A stretch of DNA of 64,000 nucleotides, taken from Akanthomyces muscarius. Lineage: Eukaryota > Ascomycota > Sordariomycetes > Hypocreales > Cordycipitaceae. Below are positions 34,156 through 44,830 of this stretch, in pieces (the stretch's first letter is position 1; each line of letters opens with the position of its first letter). Made by a program: the position numbers and the translations under genes. The notes beneath the pieces were generated by a model. It made no database searches and was not told the DNA's origin. It was given only the letters and a program-made list of their open reading frames with translations. The DNA lies in NCBI RefSeq assembly GCF_028009165.1, contig NW_026611615.1, positions 62,001-126,000 on the forward strand, given 5' to 3'.

Positions 34156-36310
34156 ATGACGTCGTTTAAGAATCTGGCGACTGCTCTGGCAGCTTCGCTC
34201 CCTGTGGTGACGGCTCTGTACCAAAATGGCTCCGTCATCGCTCCTTGCGACTCTCCAATCTACTGCCATGGAGACATCCTCAAGGAGATTGAGTTGGCAA
34301 GCCCATTCACAGACTCCAAGACATTTGTTGACATGTAAGACACTATTTTAGCTGCCGGAGCGCACCTTGCGATAGCTTGCGCGATCACGACGAACAGCAG
34401 CTAACTAGTAACCTAGGCCCGCGAAGAAGCCACTGTCTGAGATCCAAGCTGCCTTTGACAAGCTTGAGAAGCCGCTCTCCAACAACACTGAGCTAAACGA
34501 CTTCCTTACCACCTATTTTGACGATGCCGGCGGCGAGCTCAAGGCTGTCTCCAAGGACAAGCTCAAGACTGATGCGAAATTTGTTGACAAGCTCAACGAT
34601 ACCGTCATCAAGGAGTTCGTGAACAAGGTCATTGACATTTGGCCTGATCTGACGCGCGAGTACGCCGGATCTACCACCAACTGTACCAACTGCCCCAACA
34701 GCTTCATCCCCATCAACAGGACCTTTGTTGTTGCTGGTGGTCGCTTCCGCGAGCCCTACTACTGGGACTCTTACTGGATTGTCGAGGGCCTCCTCCGTAC
34801 CGGCGGCGCATTCGTTGACATCAGCAAGAATACCATTGAGAACTTTTTGGACCTCATTGAGCAGTTTGGGTTCGTTCCCAACGGCGCGCGCCTCTACTAC
34901 TTGAATCGTTCGCAGCCTCCGCTGCTGTCGCAGATGGTCAAGGCTTACATTAGTCACACCAACGATAGTAGCATTCTGCAGCGCGCGCTGCCCATCCTCG
35001 TCCAGGAGCACGAGTTTTTCATGAACAACCGTTCTGTTGAAGTGACTGTCGCAAACAAGACCTATACTCTCAACCGGTAAGCAAAACACATTCTTGATGC
35101 AATTGATAGCAGGGCTAACGAACACAGCTATGCCGTCTCCAACACGCAGCCTCGGCCCGAGTCCTTCCGCGAGGACTACATCACTGCAAACAACCAGTCT
35201 TACTATGCCGCTTCGGAAATCATCTACCCCGTGAAGAAGCCGCTTAATGAGAGCGAGCAGGAAACTCTCTACTCTAATCTTGCTTCTGGCGCCGAGTCTG
35301 GTCTCGACTACTCCACTGCCAAGTGGTCGAGCAACCCTCGCGACTCGGTCGAGGACATTTACTTTCCCCTGCGATCGCTCAACATCCTCAACATTGTTCC
35401 TGTCGATCTCAACTCGATCCTTTACGGAAACGAGCAGGCAATTGCTGGCTTTTACAATATGACGGGCAACTCGAGCGCAGCTGATGATTGGACAAAGAAG
35501 GCGGCTGACCGCGCCGAGGCCATCCACGCCGTCTTTTGGAACGAGACGCTCTACAGCTACTTTGACTACAACCAAACGTCGTCAAGCCAACATATTTACG
35601 TTCCCAGCGATGCGGACACTCAGTCGTTCGAGAACGCGACTGCTCCCGCCGGTATGCAGGAGCTTTTCACTGTCACCCAGTTCTACCCCTTCTGGATGGG
35701 TGCTGCCCCCGAGTATATCCGCAACAACCCGTACGCAGTCAAGAATGCCTTTTCCCGCATTGCCAAGTACCTCGAGCTTAAGCCTGGCGGCATCCCGTCA
35801 TCCAACCTCCGCACCGGACAGCAGTGGGATCAGCCCAACGTGTGGCCGCCGCTGATGCACATCCTGATGAAGGGCCTGACCAATACCCCGGCCACCTTTG
35901 GCCAGGACGACCCCGCGTGGAAGGAAGTTCACAAGCTGGCCCTGACTCTCGGTCAGCGCTACCTCGACTCGACCTTTTGCACCTGGTACGCGACCGGCGG
36001 CTCGACCTCGGCGACCCCGCAGCTTTCCGGCCTCAGCACGTCCGACGTGGGCATCATGTTTGAAAAGTACGACGACACGACCATCAACCACGCCGGCGGC
36101 GGTGGCGAGTACGAGGTCGTCGAGGGCTTTGGCTGGACTAACGGCGTCCTGCTCTGGGTGGCCGACACCTTTGGCAACGAGCTGAAGCGACCGGACTGCG
36201 GCAACATTACCGCCGCCAACGTGCACCCGGGCAAGCGCGATCTCAGCGCCGTGCAGCTGAGCAGCCGTGATGCCCAACGCGTCAAGAAGTTTGGCCGCCG
36301 CGCCGTCTAG
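34156..36310 (+). CDS. GH37 trehalase with signal peptide
   Basis: Three exons, 34156-34334, 34417-35076 and 35128-36310 (introns 82 and 51 bp), give 673 aa. The N-terminus (ATALAASLPVVTAL) is a secretion signal. Both GH37 signatures are present: GGRFREPYYWDSYW (about 167-180; the preceding Pro is Ala) and QWDQPNVWPP (from 512), followed by the family's GGGGEYEVVEGFGWTNG. Several N-glycosylation sequons fit secretion. It hydrolyses trehalose to two glucose. Most extracellular fungal trehalases are GH65 and the usual fungal GH37 enzyme is the cytosolic neutral trehalase with an N-terminal regulatory region, absent here. The Magnaporthe TRE1-like wall trehalase is a possible parallel. The C-terminus beyond residue 640 is basic and diverged. 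Confidence 0.93.
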
Positions 36311-37080
36311 GCCATGGTGAAGATTCCCGGCGCTCCGTGAGAGGAGCGAAAAAAAGAAGGAATGGTGGGGGCTTATTCGTGATTGACTCTTATTTTTTAT
36401 TATTATTACACGACGTTCATGGATACTTAATTACAGATTAATGATATTGAAGAAACCGGCACGATGTTCTATCAACCTGTCGTGAAGGAATGAGTAGCAG
36501 CTGCTGTTGAGGCCTACGCGATGTCGCTACGCGAAAGACGTTGTTGCCACAACAGATGGTCATTTCCACGGCCCGCCAAGCTGAATCGCGACCTTGACGA
36601 TTGCTGGGCGGACCAAGGTCCCTCTTTTGCTTAAACTGACCAGTCGCGTTGCAGCCGCAAAAAATACGATGTATACGGCGGCGCTCAGCCCAGCGACGAT
36701 GGGCAGGGACAGGCCTACCAGTACAGTACAGCCGGGCGTAACACGCCTCGTTGCCCCATATTCTGGAAGCTGTCGTCGAATACTGGTATGCTGCACCTTG
36801 GGGCGACGGAAGCTTCAAGGGGTCTCATGGCTGCCGATCGGGGCTGGTCGGAGCTTGAGAACTGAGCGAGGAGGAGACTCAAAAAGTATAAAGACGTCCC
36901 ATGCCTCGCACTTGTTGTAATAATTTCTTGGTCCATAGACACTGTACGAATCAAGCTTCCAGCATTCGGACTGTATATAACGAGCTTACAAGCTACTGCT
37001 CCATTGAACCGCATCAATCTATATTCACCCGCCTATCGCCAAAAAAAAAGCGACTGGTATTTCTATCATTATAAGAAAGA
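36311..37080. other. Intergenic region
   Basis: About 770 bp. A 78-aa minus-strand frame (36560-36796) contains one hydrophobic segment but lacks support. No gene is called. Confidence 0.45.
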
Positions 37081-37711
37081 ATGGTCGGGTCAAAGAGCAA
37101 GACTTCGGGAGACCGCAAGGAACCTGCCAACATTCCTCCTCAGCTGTCCGATCTGCACTGCTTCACCGAGACTGATGGCGTCGTGACGACCAGTGAGTAG
37201 TGCCTCTGCCTTGCCCCAAATTCAGCCCCGGGCGCGCCACCGGCAATATCGGCACGCGAGATATTGCCCGCCCTGGGACTTACATTATAAGAAGAAAAAG
37301 CAACCAAAAAAAAAGTCATTTTCGCTGACGCATAATCGCGCAGCCATGATGGACCTCCCCGGGTACAAGATCGAGCAGGTGCTCGGCACCGTCTACGGCA
37401 TCACGGTGCGCTCGCGCAACCTGGGTGCCACGCTCGGCATGGTCGCCAAGTCGTTTGCCGGCGGCGAGCTCAGCTGGTTCACCAGCATGCTGTACGCCTG
37501 CCGCAACGACTCCATCGCCCGCGTCGTCGACGAGTGCAAGGCCCGCGGCGGCAACGCCGTCATCTGCCTCCGCTTCGACGCCGCCAGCATGGGCGGCTTC
37601 GCCCAGACGGCCGCGTACGGCACCGCCTGCCGCGTCGTCAAGATGGACGAGGGCGTGGCCGCGCCGCCGCAGCTACAGGAGCGGCAGGAGCAGCTGCAGG
37701 AGCAGGCGTAG
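37081..37711 (+). CDS. YbjQ/UPF0145-family protein
   Basis: Two exons, 37081-37192 and 37344-37711 (151-bp intron, donor gtgagt), encode 159 aa. Exon 1 ends in a Thr run continued by exon 2 (VVTT plus TMMDLPGYKI), and splicing gives a smooth join. The domain from GYKIEQVLGTVYGITVRSRN through GGNAVICLRFDAAS matches the bacterial YbjQ/UPF0145 family (also called heavy-metal-binding). The function of the family is not established. A short Gln/Glu tail follows. The shorter product starting at the ATG at 37348 would lack the first strand region, so I chose the spliced start. Confidence 0.82.
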
Positions 37712-38364
37712 AGCTGGAAGAGATGGGGAGGAGGCCGCGACACGATGGGCAACACGGTGAACGGAAAGCATTATTTGACTAGATACCAATTTGAACTTTC
37801 TTCCACAAGAACGCCGCAGCACAAGCCCAAAAGCGCAAGGTTCAGTCCTGCTCTCGCAATTTTCAACTCGCTGCTGACCAGTACAAGCGCGTCTCGCCAA
37901 GGCTGCTAGGATAGCTCGCAAAATGAGATTGCGGAAATGACAACGATGGTGCTGCCATGTTTTAGACTGCGATAGACCAGCGACTTGGCTGGCCACGCTA
38001 GCGTGGATAATTACTACCTTACTTGGGCGCAATTCGAGCCCGTTTCACATCCCAAGGGAGAACTGGTGTTTCTGACCCGCGTGGGCTATCACGTATGTGG
38101 TAAATCATTGTGTTCGGCAAATCGCGTCATGACATGTTCAATTGGGACCAGGAGTAGTAAAAGTAAAGTGTAGGGTGGTATTATGTTCATTTAGATATGT
38201 TGTGTGCACCACGCGGGCACTAAAGGTATCAATTGCGCCGAATCCCATTCTGGACGCTTTTTGCTTCCAAAGAACTGTCTGGACCACCAAACTGGCCTAG
38301 TGTGACCGTCTCAAGACCCAGCAGCTATATACATCCGATTGCAGGAAGGAGGCCATCTACTCAA
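37712..38364. other. Intergenic region
   Basis: About 650 bp between the 3' ends of a plus-strand gene and a minus-strand gene. No gene is supported. Confidence 0.5.
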
Positions 38365-38928
38365 TTACAGCAGGGCAACGACACCGAGACCAGCAATCAT
38401 GAGGGCACCGGCGGCGACGGGGCCGTTGGCGGCAGCGGAGGTCTTACCATCCGAAGTCGACTTGGCATCGCTGCTGCTGGTGGTGGCCGACGCGCCTGAG
38501 CTGGAGGCGTTGTCGGTGGCCGACGCGCTCGAGCCAGAGCCGGAGGTGGTCTTGCCGGCACTGCCAGAGGGGCAGAGGTTGGCAATGTTCTGGAGGGCAG
38601 CGTTGCAGTCCTTCTCAATCTTGGAGGCGATGCTGGTGTGGGCGCTGGCCCAAGACTCGGCGGCCGACACGAAGCTGGTGTACTCGGAGGCGACGGAGCC
38701 GGTAGGCGTATAGGCGCAGGGGTCGGTCAGGGTCTTCGCGGCCTGGAGGGCGTCGGTGATGAAGGCCGTCGGGACGGCGGGGAGGTCGCTGGCGCTCTGC
38801 ACCTCCATGAGGTCCGACTGGCACTCCTTGGAGAGGTCACCGAGCGGGCTGCCGACCTGGCGCATGGTGAGGAGGTTGTTGGCCGAGACGGCTGCGACGA
38901 GGGAGGCGAGGATGATCTTGGACTGCAT
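38365..38928 (-). CDS. GPI-anchored, Ser/Ala/Thr-rich cell-wall protein
   Basis: Intronless, 187 aa. The N-terminal signal (IILASLVAAVSA) is followed by a helical, four-Cys ectodomain (about 20-120: Cys in SKECQS, DPCAYT, EKDCNA and ANLCPS), then a low-complexity Ser/Ala/Thr/Gly stalk of about 50 residues, and a C-terminal hydrophobic tail (PVAAGALMIAGLGVVALL) with small residues before it, which together look like a GPI attachment signal. It resembles fungal infection-structure-type or HsbA-like surface proteins, but the exact family is uncertain. TTATAAGA-like sequence lies about 140 bp upstream on the minus strand (near 39065-39072). Confidence 0.85.
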   Translation of the reverse strand: MQSKIILASLVAAVSANNLLTMRQVGSPLGDLSKECQSDLMEVQSASDLPAVPTAFITDALQAAKTLTDPCAYTPTGSVASEYTSFVSAAESWASAHTSIASKIEKDCNAALQNIANLCPSGSAGKTTSGSGSSASATDNASSSGASATTSSSDAKSTSDGKTSAAANGPVAAGALMIAGLGVVALL

Positions 38929-41359
38929 CGTGATTGATTTGGTTCTTTGGCTAGTCTGTAAATGAGAAGACGTATATGAGCAAAGATAATGAGATGGGAA
39001 CAGCTGGGTTGTTATTATGTATGGTCGGGAACGGAGACTCTGGAGCAGGACGGGGACTGTCTCGTCTTATAATAACTAGACGAGTTGGGGGCTACCTGCC
39101 GGCCTAGAGAGTGGAAAGTAGGCCCCATCAAATCAGCAACTCAAGTGGCAACTCCCTAGTCAGGTCTCTGTGCCTGCCTTTCGAAGCTCCACAAGGACAA
39201 GAAAAACGCTTCACGTTGTGCCTTGCCACCGGCACGCACAATGCCTAGCGCCGGCCGGTGACCCCGTCCGTACCAGTACTTGCGGCACCACCTCATGGAA
39301 CCGACCGCTTGAGGCTGACGGGCTGCCGTCACTGGACTACTGGGGAAGGCTAGACGTGCTAATTTCAGCCCCAGTCTCACAGAACTCTAGCCATTTCTAT
39401 TGGTTGCTGTTCCTGGCCAGCCGGCAAGGGGGGCCTTGCACGATTGAGATGAGAGCCTCCTCAAAACACGACACTATCCCGCGACTATCTTATTTTCTTC
39501 TTCTTCTTTTGTAATAATTATGCTTAAGTGGCGCGCAGATGTGTTTGATACGGACGACAGATTGCGAGACCACCGCGACGGTTGCAAGTGCAGAGCCAGA
39601 CGCGCTTGCGACATTGCGTGTCTCGAGTTCAAAGCCATGACTAGATGACTTCAAACTTGCCCACGCGGGGGCCAGTAAATGCCTCTGGCAGAACCCCCGT
39701 CCAGCTTTCCCCGGACGAAGAGTAATATGTAACTGATTGCATGAATAGTGCAGTTGCCGCCAAGGCGAAACTTTTCTTCTCCTTCTAGATAGGGCCAGGC
39801 TTGCTCCATCAAACTCTAAAACTCGCCTTCCCCCGTGAAATGGATCTAGATGCCTAGAGTAAAACTTTCTCGCGGCACGCATCTCGTTTCATTCATACAG
39901 GGCCGTCTGTTTTCATTCCAAATATAACTCTATTTGCGTTGCACCAACCCGACAAATAAGACGATGGTGATTTGTCGTGAACAGCTCCGCCAACTCGACC
40001 GGGCAGGCAACGTCTTCCTCTCGAAGTGCGCGCGTGCCTGGATGTCTCAGCCCATCGCTGTGCTCACCCGATTTATTAATACTGCCTCGGCTGCGGGACT
40101 CCCCTGTTCTGGCAGGCTCCAGCGGGCGTCTGCCGATCATTGCCCAAGTGCCGGCACAGCCCCAGCCCTGTAGGCTGTCGCCCAGCGAAATGACGCTATA
40201 AAGAGGATATTTCCAGCAGCTGACGGCGCTAAATCGGGGCTGGCTTGGGATGTTGTGGTCCTTGTTTATTAAAAAACAAATTAGTGAGAGCCATTGGTGC
40301 CAAGCGCAGCCAAGTGTTTTTCGGAGCCTTATTCTGGAACCAGAGAAGTAACTACCTTGCCTCTAGAAGTACTGGGACAGTAGCAGCCTGCGAAGTTTGC
40401 TTGCCCTGGTTCAGTAAAGTCGCCGCCGACGTAATAGTTTGCAGCCTACAACGCGTTTGGGAAAACGCTGGCGCCATGTGCTCAGTAACACACACGCTTT
40501 TATGCATACTTCATTGAATAGATGTCCTCGTAGCTGTCAAAACAGGCTGCGTAAATATTAGCACGTGCGGCACGTTTCAAATCGCCAAGCCAAGCAGCCA
40601 GGGCGAGATTTTCTCATGTGAATGAGGCAAATTCCGGCTACGGGAACCCGTCGTCAGCCTCGTTGCCGAACCAGCCATCACAGATGATCGGCATAAGCCT
40701 TGCAGATTGATTGCATCAAGCCTGGACAAAAGTGCCAATATCTGCAGCTAAGCCTCGACCGAAAGCCTCGACCGAGCCATACGTAGTAGAGAGCCCGCGC
40801 GTAGATCATCATGTCGAGAGCAGGCAAGGCACAGGCAAACAAAAGAACCTTGCGGTGGTTGAGTAAGTACCAGAAGGATGCAGGAGAGCAATAAGAGCCA
40901 CGTAGACGAAGAACGAAAGCACCCGACGCTCGCACCACGCGGGTGGCAGAGCGCATCGTGGCGTTAGGAGCTCCTGGGATTGCCAAGACTTTTCCGCTGC
41001 AGAACTGACATGCAAAACTGGGCTTTAGTAAGACGGCTTCAAGTCATGACGCATTCGAGCTACAAGGGAGCTACTATCTAGGAACATGTGGGAAACGGTC
41101 GTAAGAGATCCTGCTCGATGCGTTTGCCGGTTGGTGTAGGTTAGCTCCAACTGATCAACCGCATCAGCGCTGTAGTTGGAAATGCGTTCTTTTCCAGTGG
41201 CTCTTATTAAAATAAACTAGAAACTATAGAACTATGGTATGCAATTCTCATTTACAATAATTTACTGAACACCGACGATTCACAACGGATTCCAAAGGGG
41301 TTCAGCCGTCTTTCCGTGGAGACAAATGTACATTCACGGGGCTACAGGCTTTCAACCCG
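38929..41359. other. Intergenic region, 2.4 kb
   Basis: No gene is supported on either strand. Open frames up to 130 aa are low-complexity or have no family character. The left end is the promoter of the GPI protein. Confidence 0.5.
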
Positions 41360-42451
41360 TTACACTTTTCGGTACCAGTTCTCACGCGCATCTCCCAGAC
41401 ACTCGCCCACCGTCACCGACCGAAAGCCGTTTCGGAACAGCGACTCGAGGGCATGCTCGGTAAAGTTGTACACGGACTGGAAGACGGTGTCGTGCTCAAT
41501 CTGCAGCCACTTGGTCGTCTTGGGGTCCGCCCTCTCCACGGCGTCGTCCCAGATGTCCTTGGACTCCTGGATCAGGCCCGGGCTGTCGTGAAGGTAGCCC
41601 TCGGTGTCGAGGTTGAAGTAGGTGACGTGGTAGCCCAGCTCGCCGAGCCAGCGGTCCGTCGTGTCGTTGCTGGCCGAGTACGGCGGGCGCATGTACGTCG
41701 GGAAGTAGCCGAGGAGGTCGGCGAGCGCCACCTCGTTAAAGTACATTTGGTTGCGGAAGTTCGTCTCGCTGAGCGTGGTGAGGCGCTGGTGCGACCAGGT
41801 GTGGCTGGCAATCTGGTGGCCGGTGGCGGCCATGCGCTTGATCAGGCCGCCCCAGGAGTGGGCTGGGTCGTTGATGGCGCCTTTGCCGAGATTGTTGCCA
41901 GTGACGAAGAATGTTGCCTTGGCTTTGTACTTCTGTTACGGTATGGGCCGTTAGAAATAGCAAGACGTGGTCGCCATGGGACTGGCTGCTCACCTCCAAA
42001 AGGTTCAAGAGATCCTCGGTGTAGATGTATGGGCCGTCATCAAAGGTCAGGGCGACATCGCCATATCTTTCACAGTGATATATGGCCTCCCCGTAAGGAA
42101 CGTTACCAGTGCGTGGTCGTGCAACTTTTTCAGTGGCCGGTCCCTTGGGTCGTACGTTGGCGTCACACCGCGGGCCATAGTCAATCTGACAGGCCGGCGC
42201 GGAGCAATACAGGTAACCAACTCCGCACCAGCTGTTTTATTTTTAGTGACGGAATCACCAAATAACACGACCAATGAGAGATCCTACCCTGCACTAGAGC
42301 AGCATTCATCATCCTCGCAGGCCGTGCCAAATCCTGTCCCGCATCGTCCGTCCTCCGAGACACTTCGTACGGAGTTAGCATCTGCCAACCTCTGAGGATG
42401 GGCCACGGCAATGGCAACGAGCTGCAGAAGAGAAAATAGTTGGAGATACAT
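41360..42451 (-). CDS. Chitin-binding (CBM18) polysaccharide / chitin deacetylase
   Basis: Three exons, 42288-42451, 41994-42231 and 41360-41932 (introns 56 and 61 bp), give 324 aa. A signal peptide (MYLQLFSLLQLVAIAVAHP) is followed by a hevein-like CBM18 module, about 35-80, whose Cys pattern GRCGTG...CEDDECCSSAGWCG...YC is only complete after splicing. The NodB domain has motif 1 TFDDGP (117-122; Asp pair), motif 2 HTWSH (178-182; metal-binding His pair) and motif 3 RPPYSASN. It removes N-acetyl groups from chitin in or at the wall, which can hide chitin from host chitinases or receptors; that role is known for the family and inferred here. Only the C-terminal exon is an obvious long open frame. 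Confidence 0.92.
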
Positions 42452-43224
42452 TTCGGCGAAACTGAGACGAGCAACTGGAATATGTATCGTGTTGGAAATG
42501 AGAGAAGGAGAGAGAACCGTCGGCGACAGGGCGGCTGAATCCCAACATCTATATAGCTACGCTTTCCTTGCGCCCGTCGTAACGGACTAATTGCATTCAT
42601 CGGGTTGTGTTACACCACTTCTTCGTGTTCTGCACGCCGAAATAAGCTCTTCGTACAAAACCCCGGCTGGTGCGACGTGAGAGCATTCGTCACAGCAAAC
42701 AAAGTGCCGAATTGGTCGGGTTGCTGCAGCCTATGCATGATTGTACGTCAATATTTTCCAGCTACATGTACGCACTCGTATTGGGCTGCTATTGCTGTAG
42801 CACATCGGCCGCGAAAGTGTGCTCCGCGTTGGCAACAAAAGGAGCGGATTATTATTCGTCGACTGCAGTCACGGTTGGTGGTAAATGCGCAACAGCAGTT
42901 GGCAAACTGCATGCCTAACTTGTCTCGTGCGTAGCAAAGCAAGTGGCTTCGACGGGCGCCAAAGGCAAACAGGGAGAAATCCGGCAATTCCAGGGTTTCT
43001 ACTTGTTTCAACAGAAAACGCTTATCAATCAGTTGATCGATTAGACTTTGCCAGCCACCAACACGAAAGGGAAGTCTGTCGCTATTGTTTCTGCAGTTAA
43101 GTTCAGTCTTCACCTGAGGCAAGACTTTGGCCGAGCATGCCAGTATTGCGGGTACGAGGACAAAATCTCAATTTGATTTGAGGGTGCTGGCTCCAGTGTT
43201 CGACTTGGCGAGACAGGCTTGAAC

Positions 43225-43233
43225 TTATCAGAT
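43225..43233 (-). promoter_or_regulatory. SreA-type iron GATA site (distal)
   Basis: TTATCAGAT, i.e. ATCTGATAA on the minus strand, is an exact match to the ATCWGATAA consensus bound by fungal iron-GATA repressors. It lies about 1.6 kb before the siderophore transporter ATG and about 0.8 kb before the chitin deacetylase ATG. Distance makes it less certain than the proximal site. Confidence 0.45.
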
Positions 43234-44279
43234 TGAAACATGGCTGGTCGGATGTCCGACCCAGGAGCGGTCTCCGTCTGAGAGCGGAACTAGTGGCCGT
43301 CGCTTTACAGGTCTGGACCTTGCGATGAAATTTGCGCTGTCAAAGATTGAAATGGCACAACGAAGAACAGAAAGTCAAATTAGACTCTTGGGCCATGAAA
43401 ATGACAAGCTGTTGAACAAGTGCCGGGAGCTAGCTGGCGGCCATGAACGCTAGCGGAGAATGATGGCCGTTACTACCATGGCCCAGTTCCGACTGCGTGT
43501 TTCCGATGCGCTGGCCGCATGAGTCGGACAAAATGAGGCAGCGAATAAAGAGGTTGAGCCAAGAACTTAATGGAGCATTTGGGGCAATGAACCGTTGCCA
43601 AAGCAGAAAATTCCCGGCATCCACGAGGGTCCAGGGGTCCTCACGAGCTGAGCATTTCAGTCGCAACCCACAGTTCGGTGGGTATGCCGTATATGGTTAC
43701 TGCTTCGTTGAGCTGAAGGCTTCGGCAGGATTTTGTCTGAGACAGGGCCGGAGCTAGCGCGGGGACAGGCCGGGTGCGGGTAGTTGCTGGGTGATGGATG
43801 GCATTCCAGAGACGAGGCGACGCACGACTTTGGGAATCCGTGCTGGCGCTTTGCAAGCGACGACGAATATTGGACGGAGCAGCCAAAGAAAAAGAGCAGC
43901 AGTGCTGAGAAAAAAAAAAAAAAAAAAAAACCGCGCCATCGAAGAGGAGTCGTAACAGGAAAATTCGTCCTGGCCAAGCCACACTGGGCCGCGGAAAATC
44001 TGGTCGCCCTCGTTGATTCGCCCCAGCTCTTTCGCTAGAGCTGTTGGATGGCAGTCGCTCCACCGGTGTTCGGATATCCCACGTCGGTTGGTCGCTTCTT
44101 TGCTGGATGCAGCCGTGCACCGGCGAATCCGAGGTCATGGTGGTTGGAGGGAGGCATATCGCGCATCGAGAACAACCGCGGGTCGAACACTGCATCTAGG
44201 CAACAGGGCCAGGAACCTGCAAGCAGTCAGCAGTGTGCAATATTCGGCAAGACATGCCGCCAAAAGCAGCCTTCATCAG

Positions 44280-44288
44280 ATCAGATAA
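44280..44288 (+). promoter_or_regulatory. SreA-type iron GATA site (proximal)
   Basis: ATCAGATAA matches ATCWGATAA exactly and lies 543 bp before the siderophore transporter ATG. It is directly preceded by an overlapping ATCAGATC. Iron-GATA repressors of the SreA/SRE type bind this sequence and shut off siderophore uptake when iron is plentiful, which fits the gene. Confidence 0.6.
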
Positions 44289-44830
44289 CTAGGACAAACC
44301 TCGAAACAAAACGAGGCGCACCAGCAGGCGTGAGCTAGACTGTGACTAGTTAGTTTCGTCTAGTGCGGGTGGAGCGGGATGAGCATCAACAAGGGTGGCT
44401 GCTCCGAGAGGCGTCTGCATCCTGCATGAACATTGGAGGGGATGCGAAGCTAGTCGCCTGATCAAATAAATTTCGTCTGTTTTTTCTTCTTGCTTCTCGG
44501 GTGGGTAATCTAATCAATCGATGGCGCAAAGGGTAGGTGGAGGGTCTGCAGCTGGCGTTTGGTCGGCCGGCAATACTTAACGACCTGGTTGCCCCCCCCG
44601 TCTTCGGCTGTCTCACTTTTTTGACTTTGTCGTTTTCATCAACAATACTACCTTGCACCTCAGTCAGGCCATTTTCTGGGCCGGCTTCTTAGCGGAGAGC
44701 AGATCCCGGACTTCCTTGACAGCAAGGATTTCCACCTTCTCCCCAACTCCGTCCTTCCCGACGAACGACTGGCAACCTTGCCCAGCTGCAACACTAGAAA
44801 CAGCATCATATCGACAGTGTGTCCGCAGCA

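Larger units (their letters stand above)
42452..44830. other. Intergenic region, 2.4 kb
   Basis: No gene is supported. It holds a 22-A run at 43909-43930 and two SreA-type GATA sites (annotated separately). It is a divergent promoter space between the chitin deacetylase and the siderophore transporter. Confidence 0.5.

Noticed and set aside
34493..35575. 360-aa minus-strand frame
   Set aside because: Antisense shadow of the trehalase exons.
36560..36796. 78-aa minus-strand frame with one hydrophobic segment
   Set aside because: Could be a small membrane protein or an exon, but no splice partner or homology is visible.
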